From: a virus
Length of the DNA stretch: 29,410 bases
Virus record (IMG/VR): IMGVR_UViG_3300029945_000043
Coordinates: 1-29,410 of that record
Direction: 5' to 3' (one strand)
Position 1 is the first letter of the stretch. Each line of letters begins with the position of its first letter. Made by a program: the position numbers and the translations under genes. Below, one piece after another: positions 12,906-20,012 of this stretch. The notes below the pieces were generated by a model, which saw nothing but the letters and a program-made list of their open reading frames with translations, was not told where the DNA came from and made no database searches.

Positions 12906-13618
12906 TACGCCACCTCGTTGTTCTGAAAACGGATCGCGGAGATCGCCCGGTCGCGATAGCGGATCAGGGCTTTCGGGCTCGTGCTGGTCGGGTTAATCGC
13001 GAACGCTTCGAGGCCGGCGATGTCGCGGGCGGCGACCAGGGCCGTCAGGGCATCGAGCTTCTTGCGGTACGGTTTGTGGGTATTCGCGGTGAAGTCGGGC
13101 GGGTTCGGCAGGATGCAGGCGTCGGTGATCGTCGGCTTGTCGCCGTAGGGCCGGCGGGTCGGCTTGGCCGCCTTCGCCGCCTTTTCCTCCATCAGCGCCT
13201 TGTTGGCCTGGAACATCTTGGCCCCCTTGGCGATCTTCTCCGCCGCGCGGCGATCGGCCGCCTCGGTCGCCTTGGTCGGCTTCTTGGCGGGCTTGGCCGG
13301 CAGGCCTTCCCATGCCGCCGCCTTGGCCTCGGCCGCGCGCTCGGCGTCATCGGCCTTCGCCGCGCGGGCGCCGAGGGTCGCGGGCGATGGGCCACCGGCG
13401 GGGCCGGTGATCGGCGCGCGCTTGGCGGCCGGGACGATCGGCGCCGCGGCGGGCGCGCGGCCGAGGGCCTCGTCGAGGCTGATGCCGCGATCCGCGAGGA
13501 CCGCCATCGTGCGGCTGATCGCGACCGGCTTGCTCTCGAACTTGGTGACCGGGCGGGCGGCGAAACGGTTATGGATGATCGCGAGGTTCGCGGCGGTCAT
13601 ATTGGCGAGCGTCGTCAT
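12905..13618 (-). CDS. Basic protein with a DUF3489-like N-terminal segment
   Basis: 237 aa. The first ~45 residues (TLANMTAANLAIIHNRFAAR then PVTKFESKPVAISRTMAVL) resemble the repeated unit of DUF3489-type proteins, in which a phrase like LVALYN-LTGKPVKKF recurs. A long Ala/Lys/Pro-rich linker (about 55-160) follows, then a basic helical end (KPYRKKLDALTALVAARDIA and KALIRYRDRAISAIR). The build suggests DNA binding or a histone-like role; not proven. The ribosome site is a modest GAGAG stretch. It starts 139 bases after the HTH gene. Confidence 0.6.
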   Translation of the reverse strand: MTTLANMTAANLAIIHNRFAARPVTKFESKPVAISRTMAVLADRGISLDEALGRAPAAAPIVPAAKRAPITGPAGGPSPATLGARAAKADDAERAAEAKAAAWEGLPAKPAKKPTKATEAADRRAAEKIAKGAKMFQANKALMEEKAAKAAKPTRRPYGDKPTITDACILPNPPDFTANTHKPYRKKLDALTALVAARDIAGLEAFAINPTSTSPKALIRYRDRAISAIRFQNNEVA

Positions 13619-13757
13619 GTTCGTGTCTCTCTGCGTTGGTTGCGCCGCTCGGTGGCGGCGAAACTTCCTCTATCCGCAGTATTCGACCAGACCGAGCAAA
13701 TACTTGTGTCGATCGCGAGTAAAATTGTCCGGCAGATTTACTGCGTCGCCGCCGGGA
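13619..13757. other. Leftward leader of the 237-aa gene with a protein-like stretch
   Basis: On the minus strand, bases about 13745-13670 read LPDNFTRDRHKYLLGLVEYCG and then a stop. The peptide is protein-like, but no ATG, GTG or TTG lies in frame after the previous gene's stop. It may be a remnant of a gene, or chance. No clear promoter was found. Confidence 0.25.
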
Positions 13758-14027
13758 TCAACTGGCCCGCGAACGGTTCCGATCGGCCAACGCCGCGCGC
13801 CCGCGGCTGGCGCGCGCCTGGGGCGGTTCCTGGGCCATGGCGGGCGGCGGCGCGGCCCGATGGGCCTGCGCCAGCAGGGCAAGCCATGCGGCCACCTGCG
13901 CCGGCGTGGCGGGTGCGTCGCGGCCCCATCGGCGGACCGTTGTTTCGTCGCGGCCCAGGACGGTGGCGAGGTGCCGCATCGACCAGCCGATCGTTTCCAG
14001 GCACTCGCGCAGTTCAGAGCCGTCCAT
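13758..14027 (-). CDS. Helix-turn-helix DNA-binding protein, 89 aa
   Basis: Residues 1-55 form a helix-turn-helix of the small phage regulator type: GSELRECLETIGWSMRHLAT, then VLGRDETTVRRWGRDAP as turn and recognition helix, then TPAQVAAWLALLAQAHRA. The remaining residues are Pro/Arg/Ala-rich and probably disordered. It likely regulates the leftward block or another phage promoter. ATG 14027 is the only sensible start. The upstream gap (14028-14148) holds the hairpin at 14116-14136 and may contain its promoter, but no clear -10/-35 pair was seen. Confidence 0.75.
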   Translation of the reverse strand: MDGSELRECLETIGWSMRHLATVLGRDETTVRRWGRDAPATPAQVAAWLALLAQAHRAAPPPAMAQEPPQARASRGRAALADRNRSRAS

Positions 14028-14115
14028 CGCCGTCGTCTTTCGCCGTCATTGTTCGCATATCCAACACCTGGGCTCCGATAATTTGCAGGGCACTCGCTCG
14101 ATCAGACCGCCATCG

Positions 14116-14136
14116 GGGGCGCCAAGCGGGCGCCCC
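14116..14136 (-). terminator. GC hairpin after the DUF7694-like gene
   Basis: GGGGCGCC (14116-14123), loop AAGCG, GGCGCCCC (14129-14136), a perfect 8-bp stem 12 bases after the leftward stop at 14149. There is no U-run, so it may only slow polymerase or protect the 3' end of the upstream message. Confidence 0.4.
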
Positions 14137-14148
14137 GTCATGGCCTCG

Positions 14149-14670
14149 TCAATCCCCCGGCGGATCGTCAAACGGCATCTGGACCGCGCCGCCGGCGCTC
14201 ACGCCGCTGACCATCCGTTCGCCGAAGCCGAACGGGTATCGATGCGCGGGCGAGGCGAGAACGAACAGGTGATATTGGTTCGCGATGTCGACGAGGCGGC
14301 TTTCCTTGGGATACAGTTCGATCGCCTCGTTTTCCGGTCCGACCAGCTCGTTCTTGATGCGCTGGAAATCGCGGAAATGCTCGACGCCGATCGGCGCCTT
14401 GTCGCGGCGCTTGATCGACAGATAGATCATCTCAGGCCAGCCGCCGGCCTCCGGCATGCGCTGAATGTTGACCTGATAGACGGCGTTGAGCATCACGGCA
14501 TCGACCGCGCGCGTGCCCCCCGCGGCCTCCCGCACCCGCGCCTCGGGCTGGCCCAGCGCCGCGGCGATTTCCGCGATCCGCGCCTCGGATATCTCCGGCA
14601 GGGTGCCGTGTTCCCATGGTCCCCAGCCGCCGTTGATCGCGCCGATTTTTCGCCGTTGCGCGCGGTTCAC
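14149..14670 (-). CDS. DUF7694-like phage protein, 173 aa
   Basis: The central part, YLSIKRRDKAPIGVEHFRDF then QRIKNELVGPENEAIELYP, then KESRLVDIANQYHLFVLA and the YPFGFGER ending, is a strongly conserved pattern I know from phages of alphaproteobacteria, listed as DUF7694. Function unknown. The N-terminus starts with MNRAQRRK, a frequent motif in phage proteins, and a helical part follows. Its ATG overlaps the upstream gene's stop by 4 bases (ATGA at 14667-14670), so it is coupled to the zinc-binding proteins before it. Confidence 0.75.
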   Translation of the reverse strand: MNRAQRRKIGAINGGWGPWEHGTLPEISEARIAEIAAALGQPEARVREAAGGTRAVDAVMLNAVYQVNIQRMPEAGGWPEMIYLSIKRRDKAPIGVEHFRDFQRIKNELVGPENEAIELYPKESRLVDIANQYHLFVLASPAHRYPFGFGERMVSGVSAGGAVQMPFDDPPGD

Positions 14671-14855
14671 GAGAAGAACTCCCCTTCGATGTCCTCGGTG
14701 GTTTCATAATCCGGGTCGCTGAAAATCTCGGCGCGGAACTCGGCCCGCCGCGCCGCCTCGCACTTCTCGCAGACGAAGCAACAGAAAATCAGCCGCGCAT
14801 CGTAGAGCGCCCGACGCTGATACGGGTCGCACCGATGGCGCGTGTCCTGGCTCAT
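14667..14855 (-). CDS. Small Cys-rich phage protein, 62 aa
   Basis: Start ATG 14855 overlaps the preceding stop as ATGA; a longer in-frame version is shadow of the neighbour. The protein has C9, then CCFVCEKC (C25, C26, C29, C32), a likely zinc site, within the phrase YDARLIFCCFVCEKCEA, then an acidic end (DPDYETTEDIEGEFF). Very similar short proteins occur in many alphaproteobacterial phages, as I recall; none has a known function. Confidence 0.7.
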   Translation of the reverse strand: MSQDTRHRCDPYQRRALYDARLIFCCFVCEKCEAARRAEFRAEIFSDPDYETTEDIEGEFFS

Positions 14856-15403
14856 GCCGCGCGCTCCGATGCACCCGCGTCGCAGGCCGAGCACATCCGG
14901 CCCACGATGTCCGTGAGGCAATGGTTCCGGCGCCTGTCCAGCACGGGAGCAAGGGCCGACGGTAGAGTCCATGCCCCGCAGCCCCCGCACGGGTACAGGC
15001 CGGGCACGGGCGCGCCGTTGACGTGCCAGCCAACGTCGCGCACGTAGCGGGCACCCCAGGCGGTGATCGGCGGCACGCGGATCGGATCATCGGCGTCGAG
15101 AACGCCATACTTGCGCGGGTCCGCCTCGATCTGGACGATGGAGCGCGCATGCTCGGCGGCGCGAAACGCGTTGAACGCCGCGACCAGTTCCGCCGGCATC
15201 TCCCGGTCGATGTTATGTTCCCGCCGTAGCATTCCGATCTCGGCGACGGCCTGGACGAAGGCGTCTTCCCCGCCGCTCATGTGGCGGCGCTCGTAATCGG
15301 AAACCGTGTGCCGCACCGCGACCTCGAACGGCTCCCCGGTGCCGCTCACGCGGGTGCCCGTGTGGCCCATGTAGCCCCAGGCGAACGCGAAACGATAGGT
15401 CAT
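14852..15403 (-). CDS. Zinc-ribbon phage protein, 183 aa
   Basis: The C-terminal third carries two Cys pairs, CGGC (139-142) and CSAC (171-174), forming a zinc ribbon. The N-terminal two thirds are mixed: MTYRFAFAWGYMGHTGTRVS is beta-like, followed by helices with many charged residues. No family recognised. It overlaps both neighbours by 4 bases. The zinc ribbon suggests a nucleic-acid or protein-binding adaptor. Confidence 0.7.
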   Translation of the reverse strand: MTYRFAFAWGYMGHTGTRVSGTGEPFEVAVRHTVSDYERRHMSGGEDAFVQAVAEIGMLRREHNIDREMPAELVAAFNAFRAAEHARSIVQIEADPRKYGVLDADDPIRVPPITAWGARYVRDVGWHVNGAPVPGLYPCGGCGAWTLPSALAPVLDRRRNHCLTDIVGRMCSACDAGASERAA

Positions 15404-15699
15404 GACTTCACCCCCTCCGGGTCGGCGCGGTCCTCGGGAACGCGGTCATCCTCAAACCTCACGTTCTCCGCTACAACCTCGCGGTCGTTATCGCCCGTCT
15501 CGTAACGGTCGATGTAGGCGATCACCCCTTGGCGGCGCTCGTCATAATCAACATGGCTCGGGCCATCCTGGCTCGTCATGATTTCCACGGCGGCCGCTTT
15601 CGCCTTTACGATGGCCTCCGCGTCTGACGCCGCCTCCACGTCGACGGCCTCGAACGCTTGCAGCCAGAAGGCCACCTTGACCTTGTATTTCCGGGTCAT
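15400..15699 (-). CDS. Small acidic protein, 99 aa
   Basis: MTRKYKVKVAFWLQAFEAVD is followed by a helix (SDAEAIVKAKAAAVEIM) and an acidic tail. The pattern strand, then EAVDVEAASDAEAIVKAK, is a common small phage fold with a beta-hairpin and helix, but function is unknown. Overlaps the next gene by 4 bases (ATGA). Confidence 0.65.
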   Translation of the reverse strand: MTRKYKVKVAFWLQAFEAVDVEAASDAEAIVKAKAAAVEIMTSQDGPSHVDYDERRQGVIAYIDRYETGDNDREVVAENVRFEDDRVPEDRADPEGVKS

Positions 15700-15700
15700 T

Positions 15701-15898
15701 TCACTTCGCCATCACGTTGAGGGCGAAACTCAGGTTCGTCCCGGTCGGCCCGGCGATCGGCGTGGTGCCCCCGGAGGACGCCACAAGTTTGGTCTTGCCG
15801 GAGCTTGAGGGCGGCGCCGCGGTGATCGCGCGGGCGGAAATGTCCACGGTAATCACCAGCTTGTTCGCGCCGACAATCTCGTAGGATACGTTGTGCAT
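15701..15898 (-). CDS. Small protein, 65 aa
   Basis: ATG 15898 has GGGGA 7 bases upstream; the longer frame to 15946 runs into the neighbour and was rejected. The protein is beta-rich (VSYEIVGANKLVITVDISA) with a Ser/Gly/Thr-rich second half including SSGKTKLVASSGGTTPIAG. I recall similar 65-aa proteins in phages, unnamed. No catalytic motif. The stop lies one base before the next gene's start region. Confidence 0.6.
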   Translation of the reverse strand: MHNVSYEIVGANKLVITVDISARAITAAPPSSSGKTKLVASSGGTTPIAGPTGTNLSFALNVMAK

Positions 15899-15899
15899 G

Positions 15900-16130
15900 T
15901 CATCGTCCCCTGTATGCGGGCAGCCCGATCGCCGCGCGGCGATCATCCTCGGTCAGAACCTCGTTGCAGCGGTTGAGCTCATCCCAGGCGCTGCGCGGCA
16001 CGCTGGGCGTCCATCGCAGGCCGTAGGCGCGGGTCAGGCGGGCAAAGACAGCCTGCGCCTCGGGCACCGTGAGCGGCGGCGGTGCCGCCTCTTGTGCGCC
16101 GGAAAGCGGGTCATTATCGATAGTGTCCAT
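15900..16130 (-). CDS. Small protein, 76 aa
   Basis: ATG 16130 was chosen; an in-frame ATG at 16205 would add residues without protein-like pattern. The protein is acidic at the start (MDTIDNDPLSGAQE) and then helical (VPEAQAVFARLTRAYGLRW, SAWDELNRCNEVLTEDDRR). The ribosome site is weak. No family recognised. It belongs to the leftward block with the DUF932 gene about 90 bases upstream. Confidence 0.6.
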   Translation of the reverse strand: MDTIDNDPLSGAQEAAPPPLTVPEAQAVFARLTRAYGLRWTPSVPRSAWDELNRCNEVLTEDDRRAAIGLPAYRGR

Positions 16131-16219
16131 CGTGGATGTGTTCCCTAGCCGGAAATGAAGCGACGTTGCGGCATTGCCCAACGGGGCCGACGGGTTGCAG
16201 CCCATCGGCCCCCCCGGGA

Positions 16220-17077
16220 TCAGGCCTTGATTTCGGCCATGCGCGCGCCGAGAGCCCAGAGTGCCCGGTTGAGGCGCACATCGCCGTCGATGCCCTGGAC
16301 TTCGCGCGATGTGCTGCGGCGGGTGCGCCGCGTCACGGGATCGCGCGTCAGGCCGCGCAGGCCGCCGCGCACAGCGTTTTCCTGGATCCGGTTGAACGTC
16401 GTCCAGAGATCGTTCGGCCGATCCTCCTGGCGGCGGACATCGAGCAACTGCTCGGGGCGGATCGCGGTCGATATCTCGCCGGCGGCATCGGCGAACCGCA
16501 GGAAATGCGCCTGCTCGGCGAACGCGTGTTGCTCATCGGGGGACAGCTCGATCCCGGCCCAGGCGTCGGCGCATTGCAGCGCCGTCCGGCTCTCGTTGAG
16601 CACCTTGTAACTGCCCTGGATGACCTTGGACCGAACGTCGCCGGAATGACTGACCGATACCGAGCCGTCGAGCCGGTCCGACGCGATCATGCCGTTGAGG
16701 CAAACCAGCCTGAAAACACCGGCATAGAGCTTGTAGGCCGATGATCCGTCCTGCGCGTTGACCAGAACGACCTCGGGGAACGTGGCGCCGACCCGCAGGC
16801 CATGCGTCGTGCTAGGCTGGCTGCGATGGCGGAACCGGACCAGATGCTTGCCGTGCTCGTTCCTGCCGTACCGCGCGGCGCTCTGCTTGGCGAAAACCGG
16901 ATCGAACCCCTCGGCGCGAAGGGCGCCGATGACCACGCCCGTGGGGATGACCGCGAACCGCGCGCTGCGGCTCTCATGCGCCTCGGAGGCGAATACCGAG
17001 GGCGCCGCGGTGGAAATCTGCTCGTCGGTCAGGACCGATTGGCCGATGTGCATCGAGTGTCGATTGATAAACGTCAT
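16220..17077 (-). CDS. DUF932-family protein
   Basis: 285 aa from ATG 17077. It carries the DUF932 hallmarks: TDEQISTAAPSVFASEAHES then RSARFAVIPTGVVIGALRAE, GFDPVFAKQS, and GKHLVRFRH near the N-terminus, then VFRLVCLNGM and QCADAWAGIEL. DUF932 proteins are common on phages and plasmids and have no proven biochemical role; links to DNA replication or repair are speculation. It is the first gene of the leftward block and is divergent from the terminase operon. Its ribosome site is weak. Confidence 0.85.
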   Translation of the reverse strand: MTFINRHSMHIGQSVLTDEQISTAAPSVFASEAHESRSARFAVIPTGVVIGALRAEGFDPVFAKQSAARYGRNEHGKHLVRFRHRSQPSTTHGLRVGATFPEVVLVNAQDGSSAYKLYAGVFRLVCLNGMIASDRLDGSVSVSHSGDVRSKVIQGSYKVLNESRTALQCADAWAGIELSPDEQHAFAEQAHFLRFADAAGEISTAIRPEQLLDVRRQEDRPNDLWTTFNRIQENAVRGGLRGLTRDPVTRRTRRSTSREVQGIDGDVRLNRALWALGARMAEIKA

Positions 17078-17168
17078 TCGAGAAAGTCCCTGTTCGCGGC
17101 TCGCGGGATGCGGAACCGCCAACGCAGGGAGCCGCAAAACGCGGCCTGCCGCAACTGCTCATTTGGGA

Positions 17169-17194
17169 AACTGGCGAGTTAAAACTGGAGTTTT
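17169..17194. promoter_or_regulatory. Tandem palindromes over the late-operon leader
   Basis: AACTGGCGAGTT (17169-17180) is followed directly by AAAACTGGAGTTTT (17181-17194); both have AACT and AGTT arms. The GGAG ribosome site of the terminase small subunit is inside the second palindrome. They may be paired operators for a regulator of late genes or a translation switch. The remaining intergenic stretch (17078-17168) shows no clear promoter. Confidence 0.45.
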
Positions 17195-17198
17195 CGCG

Positions 17199-17777
17199 AT
17201 GTCCGATGCTCCGGCTCCGGCGACTTATCCGATTGGCACCATCGCGCGGCTGCTCGATCTGACCGAGCGCCAGATCTACAATCTCGCGGCGCGTGGCGTC
17301 CTGCCCAGGGCCGAACGCGGCCGATACGAGATCGCGCCGGTGGTGCGCGCCTACATCAAATACCTGCGCGAGCGCACGGTCGAAGGCGACGCCAAGAGCG
17401 GCGAGTTTCTTGGTTCGCGCACCCGGCTGCTGACCGCGCGGGCGCGCAAGGCCGAGGCCGAGGTTGAATTGCTCGCGGGAACGCTGCTCGCGCGCGATGA
17501 TGTCGAGACGGCCTGGTCAATGATTATTATCAACATTCGCGCGCGGTTCCTCGCGTTGCCGAGCAGCGTTGGACCCGCGCTGCATCGGGCCAAAACGCTG
17601 CGGGAACTGGTGTCGATCCTGAAAGGCGCGGTCGATGACGCGCTCACCGAAATCGCGAACACCGCCATATATGCCCAGCCTGTCGCCGAAGGGATCGCCG
17701 GCGCTGTTGGCGACGATGCGATCGGTGCTGCTGCGGCTGGGGCCACCGCCGAATCTCACGCTGTCGCAATGGGCTGA
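17199..17777 (+). CDS. Terminase small subunit (lambda Nu1-like)
   Basis: 192 aa from ATG 17199, with GGAG 8 bases upstream. Residues about 8-40 form the Nu1 winged-helix start: YPIGTIARLLDLTERQIYNL then AARGVLPRAERGRYE. The rest is long helices (RARKAEAEVELLAGTLLARDDVETAW) as in Nu1-like oligomerisation regions. The protein recognises the phage packaging site and delivers the large subunit. It begins the late operon and its 3' end overlaps the large subunit by up to 107 bases. Lambda Nu1 is 181 aa, so length fits. Confidence 0.88.
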   Translation: MSDAPAPATYPIGTIARLLDLTERQIYNLAARGVLPRAERGRYEIAPVVRAYIKYLRERTVEGDAKSGEFLGSRTRLLTARARKAEAEVELLAGTLLARDDVETAWSMIIINIRARFLALPSSVGPALHRAKTLRELVSILKGAVDDALTEIANTAIYAQPVAEGIAGAVGDDAIGAAAAGATAESHAVAMG

Positions 17778-19656
17778 CCGCTATGCCGTGCTCTCGCGCG
17801 AAACCAGCGCGCAACCCGGCAAGTTCCACGCCTACGGCTATCAGATCGGGATGATGGACGCGGTGACCGATCCATCGGTGACCGAGATCACCGTAATGAA
17901 ATCGGCCCGCGTGGGCTACACGCGCATCCTTGACCACACGATCGGCTATTTCATCCATCAGGATCCGTCGCCGGTCCTCGTCGTGCAGCCCCGCGTGGAG
18001 GACGCGGAGGATTACAGCACGTCCGAGATCGAGCCGATGCTGCGCGACACGCCCGTGCTGGCCGAGATCGCCGGCGAACAGCGCGCGAGCGATCCGGCGC
18101 AGCGCATGCTCAAGCGCACGTTTCGCAACGGCGCGTCGGTGGCATTCATTGGCGCGAACTCCGCTGGCGGGTTCCGGCGCATCTCCGCACGCGTCGTGCT
18201 GTTCGATGAGGTTGACGGCTATCCCGTGGGCGGCGTCGGCTCCGAGGGCGATCAGATCGCGCTCGGGATCAAGCGGTCGGATTCCTATTGGAACCGCGTC
18301 ATCGTCGCCGGATCGACGCCGACGACGGCCGGGACAAGCCGCATCGAGAAGCGGTTCCTCGAAAGCGACCAGCGGTACTATTTCGTGCCGTGCCCGCATT
18401 GCGGCGAAATGCAGCGCCTCGAATGGGGCGGCCCCGATCTGCCGTACGGCATCAAATGGGATCGCGACGACAAGGGGCGCGGCCTGCCCGACACGGTGCA
18501 TTACGTCTGCCGCGCGAACGGCTGCATCATTGAGGAGAGCGACAAGGCGCCGATGATCGCGGCGGGCGAGTGGCGGGCCACGCGGCCGTTTTCCGGCCAC
18601 GCTGGCTTTCACGTTTGGGCCGCCTATTCGCTGTTCGTCAACGCCCGTTGGGCGATGCTGGTCGCCGAGTGGCTGCGGGTGAAGGATGACCCGCTCCAGC
18701 GCAAGACGTTCCACAACCTGGTGCTCGGCCTCCCGTACGAGGATCGCGGCCAAGGTGCTTTGAACGAGCGGACGCTCGCGGCCCGCACGGAAGTGTTCGC
18801 CGCCGAGGTGCCCGATGGCGTGGCCGTGGTGACCGCGGGCGTGGACGTGCAGGACGATCGCGTCGAGATCGAGGTCGTCGGCTGGGGCCGCAACGAGGAA
18901 AGCTGGTCGATCGCGCATGAGGTAATCGAGGGCGATCCCGACACGACGCCGCTATGGGATCAGGTCGACGGGTTCCTCAAACGCATCTGGAAACGCGGCG
19001 ACGGGCGCGGCTTCGAGATCATGGCGACCTGCATCGACAGCGGCGGCCACCACACCCAGCGCGTCTACAATTTCTCCCGCGAGCGCCTCGGCCGGCGGGT
19101 CTGGGCGATCAAGGGCGAGGCCGCGCGGGGCGGCACACGCTCGCCGGTGTGGCCCACGAAGCGGCCGTCGGCGCGCAACAAGGCGGCGTTCCGGCCAATC
19201 ATCATCGGGGTGAACGCCGCCAAGGATGTCATCCGCTCGCGCCTGGCGATAAAGCCGCCGCTCGACGGCGCCATGGGGCCGATAGCCGGCTACATGCACT
19301 TCCCGACCGACCGCGACATCAACTATTTCGCGCAACTTGTTTCGGAAAGGTCGGCCACGAAGCTGGTCGCCGGCCGCGCGTTCCGGGTGTGGGAACTGAT
19401 CCCGGGCCGAGCAAATGAGGCGCTCGACATGAGGGTCTACGCCTACGCCGCGCTCTGCGGGCTGCTCAACGCCGGCCTCAAGCTGAACAGGCGGGCCGAG
19501 GCGCTTGGCGGTTGGGCGGATCAACCCCGGGCCAGCGCCGAACCTGACCGGCGCCCAGATGCGCCGGCGGTTGCCCCTGCGGCGCAGGTGGCCGCCGCCG
19601 CCAAATCCGCCGAGGCTTCCCGGGCGGCTCGCATCGCCCGCATGACGATCCGCTAG
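17671..19656 (+). CDS. Terminase large subunit (lambda GpA-like)
   Basis: 661 aa from ATG 17671; ATG 17716 is possible, and 17635 is too early. The ATPase domain has the GpA-type Walker A variant KSARVGYT (77-84) and Walker B VVLFDE (175-180). A zinc knuckle region follows (CPHCGEMQRLEW ... YVCRANGCII). The nuclease domain carries VTAGVDVQDDRVEIEVVGWG and CIDSGGHHTQRVY with the acidic metal ligands. It cuts and pumps phage DNA into the head together with the small subunit. Overlap with the small subunit gene suggests translational coupling. The C-terminal ~50 residues are Ala/Pro-rich, as often seen. Confidence 0.95.
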   Translation: MPSLSPKGSPALLATMRSVLLRLGPPPNLTLSQWADRYAVLSRETSAQPGKFHAYGYQIGMMDAVTDPSVTEITVMKSARVGYTRILDHTIGYFIHQDPSPVLVVQPRVEDAEDYSTSEIEPMLRDTPVLAEIAGEQRASDPAQRMLKRTFRNGASVAFIGANSAGGFRRISARVVLFDEVDGYPVGGVGSEGDQIALGIKRSDSYWNRVIVAGSTPTTAGTSRIEKRFLESDQRYYFVPCPHCGEMQRLEWGGPDLPYGIKWDRDDKGRGLPDTVHYVCRANGCIIEESDKAPMIAAGEWRATRPFSGHAGFHVWAAYSLFVNARWAMLVAEWLRVKDDPLQRKTFHNLVLGLPYEDRGQGALNERTLAARTEVFAAEVPDGVAVVTAGVDVQDDRVEIEVVGWGRNEESWSIAHEVIEGDPDTTPLWDQVDGFLKRIWKRGDGRGFEIMATCIDSGGHHTQRVYNFSRERLGRRVWAIKGEAARGGTRSPVWPTKRPSARNKAAFRPIIIGVNAAKDVIRSRLAIKPPLDGAMGPIAGYMHFPTDRDINYFAQLVSERSATKLVAGRAFRVWELIPGRANEALDMRVYAYAALCGLLNAGLKLNRRAEALGGWADQPRASAEPDRRPDAPAVAPAAQVAAAAKSAEASRAARIARMTIR

Positions 19657-19689
19657 GGCCAACCAGCGGCCAACCAGCGGCCAACCGGA
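19657..19689 (+). repeat. 11-bp tandem repeat before gpW
   Basis: GGCCAACCAGC occurs at 19657-19667 and 19668-19678, with a degenerate third copy GGCCAACCGGA (19679-19689). The last unit runs into the ribosome site GGAG (19687-19690) of the gpW gene. Copy number might vary and change spacing; role unknown. Confidence 0.75.
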
Positions 19690-19697
19690 GTGTCCCC

Positions 19698-20012
19698 ATG
19701 ACGCTTGTGAACATCACCACCGGGCAGCCGGTGACGGTGGGCGTCGTCGGCTATGCGCCGACGCGCCCCACCATCCTCACCGGCATGTCCGTGCCGCAGC
19801 TGCAGGCAGCGCTGGCCTCGGCGCAGCTGGCGCTCACGAACTGGCAGGTCGGCGGCAAGGTGGTGACCGCCAGCTATGGCCAGGGCGACGGCACGAAATC
19901 AGTCACGTACAACATGATCAACATCGGCCAGCTCACCGGCTGGATCATGCTGTTGCAGCAGGCGCTCGGCGTCCGGAACCTCCGGCGCCCGATGCGTCCG
20001 GTCTACTATTGA
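19698..20012 (+). CDS. Head-tail joining protein W (gpW family)
   Basis: 104 aa. The gpW core is visible in VPQLQAALASAQLALTNWQV then a middle strand region (GKVVTASYGQGDGTKSVTY) and LTGWIMLLQQALG. Family members close the portal after DNA packaging and provide the tail docking site. At 104 aa it is longer than lambda W (68 aa) by an N-terminal Thr/Val-rich lead. The order TerS-TerL-gpW-portal matches lambda. GGAG lies 7 bases before the ATG. Confidence 0.85.
   Translation: MTLVNITTGQPVTVGVVGYAPTRPTILTGMSVPQLQAALASAQLALTNWQVGGKVVTASYGQGDGTKSVTYNMINIGQLTGWIMLLQQALGVRNLRRPMRPVYY

Noticed and set aside
12725-14272. 515-residue rightward open frame over the leftward block
   Set aside because: It crosses four credible leftward genes including a helix-turn-helix gene; its composition is that of antisense GC-rich DNA.
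17644-18918. 424-residue leftward open frame opposite the large terminase
   Set aside because: Antisense shadow in GC-rich DNA; the terminase on the other strand has all family motifs, and this frame is Arg/His/Gly-rich without a fold pattern.
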